Source: Penelope pileata
Taxonomy: Eukaryota > Chordata > Aves > Galliformes > Cracidae
Reading direction: 5' to 3'
DNA length: 64,000 bases
Assembly: GCA_013396635.1 (NCBI GenBank)
Contig: WBMW01005152.1
Span: 218,501 to 282,500, forward strand
Under the pieces are notes generated by a model. The model was not told the DNA's origin. It worked only from the letters and a program-made list of their open reading frames with translations, and ran no database searches. Position numbers and translations under genes: made by a program. How positions within the stretch are numbered: position 1 is the first letter of the stretch; every line of letters starts with the position of its first letter. Below are positions 25,051 to 37,526 of the stretch, piece by piece.

Positions 25051-27062
25051 CTAACTTTCCTGACAAACTTCAAATTGATGTCCCTTTAAGAAACAGCATG
25101 TGTAGGAATTACTACAACTGGTAGGAGTGAGTTAAGCTTCTTGCACTTTTTTTAGGCTTTCTTCAGTAGCTGGATTACCTTATGTTTCTGGTCCTCTGAA
25201 CGTCATGGAATGAAAGAGGGCTGAGAGAATTGTTGGACCCCGCTCCACGTTGGTCTGCTGCCTTGTGTTCATACTTCTGCTTTGCAGAGCATACACTGAC
25301 CTTTCTGTTAATTTCCTATGCGGTATAGGAATGTAGACAAGGTGCTAGTTATAGGAGAAATGTAAGAAAAAATGCAGAGCATGTGGTTTGTTCCGCTGCT
25401 ACTGAAAGGTATGTAAAGCACGGTGCTGGACTGCTCTGTCCCTCCTCTGCCAGCTAAAACCAAGAACTGAGACTAATCCTGTGCGTGGATTTTCTGTGCA
25501 GCCGAGCGAGGCTGCTCTGTTACTGGGCCATCTGCACATTTGCTGATTGGTTTCTCAAGTAGTAAAGGCCATGGATTATTAAAACCCATGCCCTCATTGT
25601 TCTACTTCACTGAATTTTTCTACAGCTATGCAAAATTTTTCTCTTTTTTAGTAAAATGTTTCCCTGATGTGCCGGTGAACTGAAGGTGTCAGTGGATGTT
25701 GAAGAGGAACGCTATGAAATGCAGTTGCTAACTCATTTTAGGAGATCTCTTGGATTGTGGAAGCGAACGTGATCCTGCTGCATGGGATGATTTAGAGCAG
25801 CTCTCTTGTGCTGTGCCTTGGCATGCTATTTAAGAGCCTCAAGACGCTACTTGTGATTGACGTAACAAAATGTAAATTATGTGCTGTGTGACTGGGCTCT
25901 AATTTGTCTGTCGTAAGGTTTGTGTACCAATAGCACGGAGCCCTTTTTACAGCAGTGCTTCTCTTCCATGTAATATCTGCATAGGGGAATTAAATTACTC
26001 TTAATTGTATGCTTAAAAATAAAATAAAATTGGGGCATGTCTGGCTAGCACAGTAAATTAAATTTTGCTGCTTCACATTCTTATTGTGCATTTACTTTAA
26101 ATTGACTTAATTGAAAAATTAAATGTTTGAATATCTGATTGGGAACACCGCTCTCACTTGTGGGTAGTCATGAGATGTCACAGAACCTGCAGCAATCTTA
26201 GAAAACATAATCCATTAAGGTTTTAGACCTTAAGCTTCTTGATACAGACTGTGCTGCTACAAGTGAAACAATGGCTGAAGCTGGACTTGACATTGCACTT
26301 AAGAGCAAATGAGCTCAGTGGTGAGGCACTGCCGTTGCCCCTCAGACATTGTCCCATACTGGGAACAGAAGAGGGCAAGTTGATTTGGGAGGCCTGTGCT
26401 TCTCTCCTTCCTCTGATTCCCGGGAGGGGAGGTGCTTTCACTGAACGCGTTTCTTGCTTGACTCGTAACACAGCACGTTTGAGCGTTAGCATAGTGTTGG
26501 GCCCTGAGGTGTCTTTAGTATTCTCTGAGCCACAGGTATGATGTTACATGTGGAAATGTTTCTCCCAAGCTATTGCATTAATTCAGTTGATTATAACCCT
26601 AAACAGACTCACCCCCTAATCACAGTCCTCAGCTGGCAGTGCCTGCCTTCCTGGAAGAGCATAAAGGGACTTCAGGTGCGCGTGATGCTCAGACACAGAA
26701 GCTGTGTGGAGCTGGTTTGGGAACAATGGTTGCTTGTTTATAGAAATGAGCTTTGGCCAAACAGTCACAGAAGATGGAGGCTGAGGAGACTGCTTAGCAA
26801 GATCTTGAGTGGCTGTACTAAACATCACCTGGATGTTGGGTGAAAGTCAGCAGTAAAGACTGTACAAATCATCCCCCTTCAAAAAAGCAGAGTACAACTT
26901 GCATTAAAAAGAAAAAAGGCATTTGATTCCTCTGCTGTATGAGTAGCGTGAAGCTGGTTCTGTATTTTTGTTGTAGTATGTAGTATGATGGTAAGGGGTC
27001 CAACTCTTGTAAGGTGGAGGAGGTGGACTGGGGAAACCTGGCTGGCTATTTTGTTTTTTTAG

Positions 27063-27120
27063 GCATTGGACTCGATGGTCTTTGTGGGTCCCTTCCAGTT
27101 TGGGATATTCTATGATTTTT
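27063..27120 (+). mobile_element. CR1 LINE 3' end fragment
   Basis: The sequence ttggactcgatggtctttgtgggtcccttccag... followed by gatattctatgattttt matches the conserved 3' terminus of bird CR1 elements (tggactcgatgatctt, gtcccttcca, attctatgatt). Only the last 60 bp or so is recognisable, as expected for 5'-truncated CR1 copies. Confidence 0.85.
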
Positions 27121-27310
27121 ATGGCTTCTTGACTTTTTATGTAAAGACGTGACAGATGTGCCTAGCTGGGGTCTTACGTTAATGTAAGTTAGGAGCAAGT
27201 CAAGTGCATATGGTACAAACTTAGAAAACTTGGATATCTGCTCCTCTTCTGCTTTCAATCTTAATCTCCTCCCGCTTTGAAGACATGAAATGTTTCCCTC
27301 TGTTGCAAAA

Positions 27311-27390
27311 ATTGTTGGTCTCAAACCACTAATTTATGTATTTTGGCAAATTTGTTGGTTTCAAACCACTAATTCATGTATTTTGGCAAA
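27311..27390. repeat. 40-bp tandem duplication
   Basis: Two 40-bp copies (27311-27350 and 27351-27390) share caaaccactaat, catgtattttggcaaa and flanking bases with only a few differences. A local duplication in intron 1. Confidence 0.9.
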
Positions 27391-29039
27391 TATGGTGACA
27401 AGCATTCTAAAAAAGCCAGGAAGAAAGGCAGATACTGGGAAGGGGGGTTGGAGACGAGGCTGGTAACTGCTTTGCTTCTGGTGGGTGAGGGTGAAATTGG
27501 TGGCTGCCAAAAATATGAGCTCAGAGAAGTAGCTCGTTCTGCTCTGAGCCCACATCTGCACACACCTCCCTATTTCTACAGATGGCCAGGAGGCTGAAAA
27601 GAGAACACAGTTGTCTAAATTTGTGTAAGAGAAAAGAATCATGACTCCTACCTTGAAGGCAAATAAGAGCCTCTTATAACTGGAGTATTTTTGACAATTT
27701 AAAAGTTTGGTTGAATTTTCAATCTTAGCTAATTATGTGAAACCTGACACTGTTTGTAGCTTCTAAATAAACAAGCTTTACCTTGCTTTGTGTTAAAAGG
27801 TGGCCGGCTGGTACTGGCCTCTGTTCCCTTCAAAACTGTCCTGTTGAGGAATCAGTTTGATGTAGAGCACTTGTTAGCAAACTTGTGCTGTAACAGATAA
27901 TGAATACGATTCTTTTCCATTTAGATTTCACGGTACTGCATGTTTTAGAAAAATTGAACTGTCACCATCTAAATAGCGATGGTACTATTTGAAACAATCA
28001 TTGTAAAAGGCACAAAAGTAAACCATCTTCTTCCTTGTTTCTTTTCTACTGAAGTCAGTGTGGAACGAGTTTGTGATATTTTGTGGGTTGATTATTTCCC
28101 TACCGACTGCTGTACCTTTGGGGTAGGGATTTAATCGTTTTACTTCATTAGCCCATGGGATATAGGAAATGGTTTAGATCAGGTAGCTGGGAGTCAGCAC
28201 TGTATCGGTAGAGAACTCTTAACCAAAAATCCTTTTTTGTGGATGTGGCCTTGTGTAATAAACCAGTAGTAAGAGCAGTTTATGCAATGCATCCTTAGCA
28301 GGTCTCTGATTAACTTTGCAGATGGTGATTGGAAACTCCAAAAGTCTGACCATGCTACGTTGTTTCCACCCGAATCAAAACACTGAAGAACCTGAAACTG
28401 GAGACTTCCTGACTCTTTCAAAAACAAATGAGCAAAGCTGAGTTGTTTAATTTCTTGCCATGGGTCAAGAGCCTGAGCTTCATGCCAAGTTTCAGTGAGA
28501 AACAAAATAAGACTGCAGAGTTGAGGGGAAAAAACTCTTGCAGAGAGGGCTTGAACACAACTACTGATAAAGCTACAGCTGTTGAGGAACTGTGACGTAT
28601 TAAAGAAGATTCTTAAAAGGGAAATGATACAGCTCACCTTGAGCATTACTCAGTGAATTACAGTTCTTCACTGAAAAATTTGAGTGCATAGGTGCAACGT
28701 TTCATGCTCCTCAGCGTGGAGTCCACCATAGCATTAGAATGACGGCGTGTTACAAACGAATCTGCTTTTTCTGTGTAGTTGGGTAGTAACACACCTGTTT
28801 TGGTTTCCTTTGAGAGGTTTCCAAATGTGCTTTTAGTAATGCAACACAAGCATAGGGTCATTGTCATAACAGCATTCCATCCGTGGTGAGAAGCTGCAGC
28901 AGCCCTGTATGGAGGTGCCACTGGCCTTTTCCTTACAGAATGGTGGTGGTTGTCCTTGCCGCACTGTGTCTACAAAACTTTCTCTGGTGGCTCTGTCGAG
29001 CTCTGTGATGTTTTGGAGAGCAAGTGTGCTTTCAGTATC

Positions 29040-29360
29040 TGAAGGGGGGCTGTAAGAAAGAAGGGGACAGACTCTTTAGTGGAGTCTGTTGTGATAGGAC
29101 AAGAGGAAATGTCTCAGACTAAAACAGGTGAGATTTAGACTGGATGTAAATAAAAAGGTTTTTTTTTTATAATAAGGATGGTGCAGCACTGCAAAGGGTG
29201 CCCAGAGAGAGGTGGTGGGTGCCCATCCCTGGAGACATTGCAAGTGAGGCTGGGGGGCTCTGAGCACCCTGACGGAGCTGTGGGTGTCCCTGTGCATTGC
29301 AGAGGAGTTGGACCAGATGGCCTGTAAAGGTCCTTCCAACTGAAACGATTCTGATTCTAC
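29040..29360 (+). mobile_element. CR1 LINE 3' end
   Basis: The segment carries several hallmarks of the bird CR1 3' region in order: agtggagtctgttgtgataggacaagagg-like, gatttagactggatg, a T-rich break, gcccagagagaggtggtgggtgcccatccctggagacattg-like, gttggaccagatggcctg, and finally ggtccttccaactgaaacgattctgattct. Plus-strand orientation, 5' truncated, in STRBP intron 1. The left boundary is approximate. Confidence 0.92.
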
Positions 29361-32300
29361 TGACAGAATGTTGAGCTAGAAGAGGATTAAGAAGAGAAAC
29401 ATGCACATACAGAGTTGAGTTAAGCTGATTTGGATCAAGTTTCCCATAGGTGGGTGATGTCCAGATGAAACTGTCACAAGTTCATTCAGTGTTCTGCATA
29501 TCCATTTACTGCTGATGCTTTAACAGTTACTGCAGTGTTCGAGTATCGTTCTGGTGCTTCTGCAGTTGCTGTAGTTGGCTCAGGCCGTCTCCATGCAGCC
29601 CCTCCTAGGAAGAACTGCTTGAGGAGAGCTCATCTGAGCAGGGGACTCAGTGGTACGCTTACTGTTTTCTTTAACACTGTGATCTGTATTCTTTATTTTA
29701 ATGTAAATGCCTTGGCTACATTCTTTTCTTTTGTTCATAAATGTTTGATCTGTACATGGTACTTGCCATCCGCTCATGCCAGGAAAATAAAGACTTGCTT
29801 TCTGTTTGCACTGGGCGCTGCTGATTTCAGGGGTTGAGTGGTTTTGGTGCCAGTTCTAGCAGGTGCACCGTGTCTCAATGAGGTCTCTTTACCCTCACTG
29901 CACAGTACAGTAGCAAGTCTCATGCTCAGTGCATAGGAGATTGAATTTTGGCTGAGAGCTGAGGAGTACAGGGATTTGTTGTACTTCCCCTCTTTCCTTT
30001 TCCTTCTTCTGTTTCCATTTGTGTTCCTCTTGCATTTACAAAGTTTGGAATATTTCCTGAAAAGACTGTGTGTGTAGTATTTGTGTTGGTTGATTGCATA
30101 CATATTATCCAGGTATTATCCACAAAATAAAGTTTTCTTCATACTCCAGAAGTTTGGAAAAGATCAGAGAACTGTCATCCTTCGCACTACAGTGTTCTTT
30201 CATAGAAGTGTTTAGAGAAGGTTGGTGGCATGGAAAAGATTTTTTAAAAGTGCTTTTTGGCTACTCTTGTTGGGAAAGAAAAATCTCTCCTAAGATCGTC
30301 ATGTGGTTGCGAAAGCTTGCTGCTCTCATCCTCATGTGTAAAGAACTGGAGGCTGGAGGAGGGGGGAGACTGAAAGTTGGGCAGGGCTGGCTGGTGGGGC
30401 CAGGCCAGCTGCTGCACGGCTGCTGTGTGCTGCGGCTCCAGAGCAGCTTCCCCTGGCAGTGCTGGGGCTGTGCAGCACCGCAGCAAGGAACAGCGTGCAG
30501 ACCTGCAGCACAGAAGCCATGGAACAAGGTGGCTGTAAAGCCTGCTATGGGGGGAGGAGAAGAGAGAGAAGCTCTTAGAGCTCTCTGTTTCTCTCCTGTA
30601 CAGGAGAGAAAATGGCTTGCCTAGAGAACCAAATGTGCAGAGTTCAAGGAATGTACCGCTGTAGTTCATTACATGAGGTTCTGACAGGCCTGCAGTTTTT
30701 TCTCAGACCGTGGGTGCCTCAGGGTGACCCAGCCAGCTGGCTGGCAGTCTGAGAATGTGCCAGTGGCCTCTTTGCACGTGACAATGGCCAAGTGCTTTAG
30801 GGCCTAAATTATGGTTGGGATTTGGCAAATATGAGGATTCAGTCTCTTTACATTGGTTTGTTGTTTGTTTTTTTTTCCTTTTTAAAACAGTGACAGGGTG
30901 AAACCCAACATTGCATACTGTGCCTGTTACCTTAGTAATGCACTTCAGTTTACGTCATTGCTTGAAAAAGTGTTTATTCCTTCTACAATTAACTGGTAAT
31001 GAATAAGCTACTTCTAATCACTCTTCCCCCATTGAGTAGTTGGTGGTTTCGTAGCTTTGGAGTTGTGGGGGTCGGAGTTTTTGGAACAATTATGTACATC
31101 TATGGGACGTTATTGCTTTACTGTTCTAAAGGAGACAGCTGTCCGACTTGTATGTCATTTATCTTGCTTAACCTCCTGTTTTTCTTCTTGCACGCTGAAT
31201 TTTCAGTGTCTTCATTTTTGTGAATCTTTCTAAGAGGGAAATAACTTGATGAAACCATCCACAGCCTTATGGGAGATAACTGTCTCCCAGCAAGACCCAG
31301 GGCAAGCATGCTTGCAGTTTTATTCAGGTGACAAAACCAGGCAAATAATAGTAAAAGCAGCGGTTGCTTTTTCCCCTCCTTCTCCCAGCAGCGGTGCTAG
31401 AAGAAGAATTTGGAGAGCCTTCAAGGGTAGGTGTCAATAGTGCACAACTTTTAAGTTCAGCCTTTTGTCTCTGGCAGAGCTGCTGTGTTAGGGGTTGGTA
31501 ACAGAGCTGAGAAATGAACATGATATACTGATACGTTGTAACTACTGACTTAAAGTTATTCTTGGAAGGCTATGCAGTGAAGCCCTAAATGTTTGTCCGT
31601 GCTTACAAGAAGCAGCATTTATGAAATAGAAGATGTAAGAGTTGAATGCCCCAGAACTTGGGAAGGGCCCCTCCTGCCCTGTGTGTTTGCGGTCGTCGGA
31701 GGACATCTGAGCTCTGTATCTGTGAGAAAGCAGGACAATGACTTCTGGGTGACAAAGAGTTTCTCTGTGGTTTCTGTCTAATGTCAGTGCTGACTTGGAC
31801 TCAAATTGTTGAGTATGCCTAAAATTAATATTCAAAACCAAACCAGTATGCTAGAACGTGGTGTCCAGAGTGTGAAGCTTGATGCTAAGGAGTGGGATGC
31901 TCTGGAGAGCGGGGCTGTGCATAGCTTCCCCTTACCTTGCAGAATGGCACAGGTCCCTTGCTAGTGTCCTGAAAGGTTCTCATTTTTCTGGCTTCTGTTC
32001 TTCCTGAGAACAGACTGTGTGCCTTGTGCTGCCTAACAAAAGAAGGGCTCCATTGTGCTCTTTTGAAAAAGACACATGAAGTCTCTGAGTCCATGTCAGC
32101 CTGACTTCCAAAGAGGGAGTGCTCAAAAAATCTGATGTCTGAAAATAGGACACATTTTGAATTAGATTCTAGAGTTTAATCACACCATATTCAGATATTG
32201 AATTGCTAATTTGAATCTCATGAATCTACAGGTAATTGTTGTCAAGCATTTACTATGACTTTTTGCCAAGCTGGCCTTTGAAGGATGGCTCTGGTCCTAT

Positions 32301-35300
32301 GAGGGAGAGATTGAATAGCAGCAGCAGCCAGCAGTGCAGCGTCTGTTGAAATTAAACTAAAGAAGCCTAAGTAAGAGCTGGGGGGAGGAGGGCAGTATAT
32401 ACTCCACAGCTAAACATGGATGGTAAATGGAAAATTGTTTTCCAAGTTCTACCGTAGATTTACTATGGAAAGTCACTTTAGTCTTTGATGGATGGGGCAT
32501 CTTTTAAGTGCAAGCAGTATCAAATTTATACCTGTTACAGGGATTGGAAAGGCAATGTTTATGAAGTGCTGTGAAACTCTTGTGTATTCTGATAGTGTTT
32601 TGCTGTCTGAGATAAAAGCACATGGAAGCTTCATACAGCAATCAAAATGGAAGAGCTTATCACATTTTAGTCTCTGCTGTTATGTTAACCTGAGTATTAC
32701 AGTGTCCCTCAGGTTAGCAGCAGACCGTCGGTAGTACTGCCTCTTTACCAGTAGATGGAGAAGTAATGACCCATATTCCTTTAGTTTGTAACCTCTGAGC
32801 TTTTTCATTCAGTTTACTGTTCATAGCGTTGCAAAAAAACTGTAATCTCATGAGTGGCAGCAAAGATGGTGCAAGCAAACTTGCAGGGATTGCCAGCTGC
32901 TTCCCCAGAACAGCTTGGTGACACCTGCATGCTTCGGTAAGTATCTAGCTGTGGTACTTAAGTATGAGATCAGAGAGTCTAGGAGTGCAGTATATTCTTC
33001 CCATGGTAAGTGGAAAAAAATTACCACAACCAGTTTGAATTAATATAGTTATGTAAGTTGTGTTTTTCAGCAAACTGTTTATGCTGCCATGGAGCTAACT
33101 TTGATTCCTCTGTTAGCTTTTAATTTTCATAGTGATTTTCAAAGAAGAAAAAGCACTGTACCTAAGGTTTTTTTCTCAGCACAAAGTTAAATGGAATATC
33201 TCTGTCACTTGTCTGAAACCATGTGTTGAAAGCCTTTATTTTTTCCTAACAGTTTTGCAGAGTAATAGGACAGAATAAGATTTGGATTACAGAAGACACA
33301 TGCTGGGTCAATTTGAAGTCTGCCAAGTTCTAATTTGCAATTTCTAGAAAATTTAGAGCTGAAACATCTGAGTGCCTGCAGAAGTCATCATTCTAAATTT
33401 AACATGCAGATTTTTGTCTCAGTAAAGCATGAAACTGTCTGGTAGTATTTGTCCACTAAATTCTAGGGACTAACCTTCGTTGTGTTGAGAGTTCTGCATG
33501 GGTAGAAGAAGCTATTTGACAACGTCAGGATCTGAGATTCTTTTAGCACTAGAAGTACAGTTTTTCACTGTAAGGACTACAGAGATTTTCTTGTGCTCTC
33601 AGGATTAGAGTTCAGTGTTCCCTTCCCTCTTGTTCTCTTTGCTGTTGTATCCTCTAATAAGGATGATGTGACATGGGCACAGATTTACACAGATGGCTAA
33701 GAAGGTAAGAAGAACACGAAGACTGCAGTATAGCTCTGTCAGAACTGGCTGAGGGATGAAAGATATTGTATGCTGTTTCCTAGCTTAGGAGAAATAATGT
33801 TGGTTGGTAAGACAGCTGTTTTTCTATTCTGGTTTTGATCTTGTCCTCTGCACCTTTATCTGTGCACTCCTACCCTGGCACGTTGTAGCTTTCCAAGTGC
33901 ACCTTCTTTGAAAAAGCAAAAATAGAAATCCTTTCACTGTTATCAGGGGAAACTGAAATGTCTAGACACAAAATACAGTTAATGGCCCCAAATAAACAAA
34001 CTTAGATTGTTTTTCTCCAGTCTTTCCCCTGATAGCAATTTCAAGTGTTACTTCTAGCAACTATAGTGTAGAGAGGGAGCTTTGGGCAGAAAGTGAGATT
34101 TTTGTTGTTGTTGTAAATTGATCTCCCTGTAAAGCTGAGAGCATTTTGAATGCTGCTATTGATTGCACTGTCTGTTCGCTCCTCTCAGAGGGAAAACGGG
34201 CATGCACCCTCTCCTACACCGGAGTTCCAGCAGCTTGCTATCGTGCACTTCTGTTCCCTAACCTGGATGTCATCCTGTTAACCTCCACAAACTCACTAAG
34301 ATGCTTGTGCCTTTGGCTTGTGGCAAGTAAGTTGCCTCCAAGACACCAGTGTTGATCACAGCCTTGTATTTTGCTTTTTTGAGGGGTGTTGTTTAATGCT
34401 GAGAGAGCAAGGTGAGGTGGTGATTCCATGCCCTAAGGAAAACAATGGAGAATGACAAAGATGGAGGGAGGCTTCTGTTAGTGACTTGAGTGTTTCTGAA
34501 GAGGGGGCTTTTCTTTTCTGAATGGCTTACAATCATAATTACAGTTATTGTGTTACATGCTTCTGTGGCATTACATATTGTGACCCTGATCTTTGGGCTT
34601 TCCTGGAAATAACGATCCAAGACACAGAAGAACAGAGACAATGCGGAATACCAGGAACAGGCTGAGTGGAACAGGGTTGGAGGGATGTGATGTTGCATGA
34701 AAAAAAGCCTTGAAGCTTTTAGTAACCAAGAGCCTCTGACAAGATGTTATTTGACGAAATAGCCAATGATGCAGAGGGTGAAAACATGACCGTGTTCTAG
34801 TTCCACTCTGATGACCAAACAAGTTCAAGTCCGATGGCAGATGTGTATTGGCAGAGAGCAGAAGAGCTCTTTGCACAGTACTTGCAGAGGCTAATAGTCT
34901 TCTCTTCCAAAGCCTTGTAAATCTTTTCTTTTTTTTTTTTTTCTAAAAAGCCACTCAGGCAAGCAAGACTGACACACCAGAAAATGCATGTAAGTGGAGA
35001 GTCATGAATGTTTAAAGTGGCTGATGTGCACGCTATCCAGTGTGAGTTTGCAATGCTGAAAATGCCAGCTTGCTCATATGCTGTCATTGGGGGCATCGAG
35101 GGAGAACTTCGAGGGGAGAAACTGTCGCTTAAATTTTGCTGTTAAGGGTTGCTGGGATTTTAATCAGAACAGCATTTATTCTTAAAAACTTGTTAATTAT
35201 TTGAAGTTAAAATTTTAAACATTAGAAAAAATACAGCTCTCAAATCTGTTTTAAATATTATATTTGCATTGTCTTATTTTAAGAAAGAATTATTAAATTT

Positions 35301-37262
35301 GCTTAATTTACAACACGGAGATTTAGGATCCATGTTGATTTCTTCTTTTGTCTTGCAGATTGCCAAGGTGTGTTAGCTTGAGACACAGGGCAGGGAACCC
35401 TGAGCCCAGTGAATGTGTTTTGCTACTGAGTGGTTTCACAAGCAAGTGCTTTTGAGTTTCTGTGAATTTTCAGTGGGACTTGGCTTAAGGGAGCAGCCCC
35501 TCACTTTGATTGCACTTAGCAACAGAAACCCAGCGTGCTCCTATTGCTACGTATTTGGTTCTGCGTTTTAGCAGTGACAGCTGCAGCTGACCCATGCCCC
35601 AAGCACTCTGTACCACTGCTCACATTCAGCAGAACGTTTTGGTTGGGAGGCAAATGGAAAGGTGATGCAGGAACTGTTCAGGGGCTCTTACTGTCATACT
35701 AAGGAGAGAGGTAGATAGGACACTGTAAGCTATCTGTAAGTGTTGGTCAATTTGCAAACTTAATGCTGTGGCTGTGCTTCTGTTGTACAGGAATTGGTGA
35801 TGTAGACAAGACAGAAACGAGGACATGGTGCTTCACAGCATGCAAGTAGAAATTTTTGTCTGATTCTTCCATGGTCTAACCTGCTTAGTTTAAGTTGTTC
35901 TGTCGTGAGAGGAGTAAAATTTGTAGCTTAGGTCAAGCTGCAGTCTATGGGATATGAATCATAGGAAAGAAACTGGGGCACTGCAGCTTTTTGAGTTAAG
36001 CTGGAGGATGCTATGGAAGGAATGTCCCAGTTCTTATCCTTTCCAATATTGTGAGAGCTTCCCGCTATGGTTCTGGAGCACAGAAAGTGTCAAAGGTAAA
36101 GATGTGGACAGAAATGATATGGGGATGGAAAGTGTCTGGGAGTTTGAAGGTCCGTAGAGCTGTAGTACTGAGATCTGAGAGCAAGGCAAGGCTTGGGCCG
36201 TAAGAAGCCTGGCATGGCACTAAACTGCTCTGTGTAGCTGAGGAGGTAGAACTTGCAATTCTGTTTTGGAGAATTTGATGTAATTTCAGGCATAGATCCA
36301 GAAATTTGCTTAAGCCAGATCTGTCTCTGGGAAAACTGACACTACAGATGGTGTCATTTCAGTGTAATGTAATCTTTTTTATTAATTTAGTGAATTCTTC
36401 GACTGCAAATGGATGTAGTCTGCGTTAGGAAATTCTTGTGATTTTGAATGTTGATGTCAAATTATGACTGCTTCACAAACAGGTGTGTGCTGCAGAGTGG
36501 CTCAGGTTTAGCCAGAAGCAGGAATGCCTGCATTGGGGCGCTGGAAGTCGGGAACCAATTTAACGTTTCAGACATGGAGAGTCTGGTCGTGGTTTCTGGC
36601 TGGTCTCAAGATGAATACTTTGCTATTATTTATTTATGTAGTATCTAATTGTTTTGTATTTTTTTTAAGACACCACCAACAAGTTCTCCCTTTAAGAGAT
36701 CATATATATGTTCTTATAGTGCTGTTTGACAGGCAGTTCTATGCGGGGTGTTGTGACTGGTTGGACAGGAAGTACATTGAACTGCATTGACATTAATGAG
36801 TCAATTTGTTATTTAAATGCCAACAGCCAGGTTTTTGTTTTTTGTTTTTGTTTTTTTTTTCACTTAGTTTTGCAATTGGTATGTGTCTCCTCAATCTTTT
36901 ATTTAGACACTAATAGCAAGAGATGAAGGGATCTTCATTTCACTAGAGAGCCTTTGTAGCACTAGCTGCCACGGGTGTGTTTGGTGTTGTACAGGTGCCA
37001 GGGAACATGAGGCCATTAAAAATCCAGAGAGAGATATGTAAAAGAAAAACCAGACCTTCAGGACTGTAGCTGATGTGCTACTCTGAAGAATTTTTTTCTC
37101 TGAAGATCTTTTCTTCGCTGTCTCCAGCAGCTAAAAGTGTGAGGTATTTTCTGCACGTGCCTGTTTCCTTTTACCTCAGTCAGTCTAGTGAACTGATTGT
37201 TTGGGTTTAATTCTTCATCTCCTTTAATTTCTGTATCAGTGTGATGTATTTGGTCTGATCAG

Positions 37263-37526
37263 TTATTTTCCATTCCTTGCTCTGCCACCTGGAGGAATCT
37301 GTGCTTCTTCACCAATTGCAGTTGCACAGGCTTTGTTGCACCACTGCAGCCAGAGGTCCCCAAGTTCCCTACCCGTGTCTGTCCTCCCTGCTACGGCCAA
37401 ATCTTCTCTAGGAGCTCTTTCAATAGCTTCTTCCATGGCCTCATCTAAACACTGATGAGTGGGCTGCTGCTTTCCTTGCATGGTGAGCTCCAGCTCCTGG
37501 AAGGGTGACTCGGGTGAATCCTCCAT
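37263..37526 (-). other. Unidentified 87-codon hydrophilic open frame in intron 1
   Basis: This minus-strand frame, with its own ATG and stop, encodes a strongly hydrophilic, acidic peptide rich in Glu, Gly and Arg, with a Trp-containing segment (LGDLWLQWCNKACATA). That composition differs from the Ser/Leu/Cys-rich random frames nearby. I do not recognise the family. It could be a remnant of a retroelement gag-like region or a processed pseudogene, or chance. No promoter, intron or poly-A tail is evident. Confidence 0.22.

Noticed and set aside
28194..28646. 150-codon minus-strand frame in intron 1
   Set aside because: Cys/Ser/Phe/Leu-rich composition typical of chance translation of AT-rich DNA; no family match.
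30094..30624. 176-codon plus-strand frame in intron 1
   Set aside because: Changes abruptly from an AT-rich to a GC-rich composition, no domain, no supporting splice sites; treated as chance.
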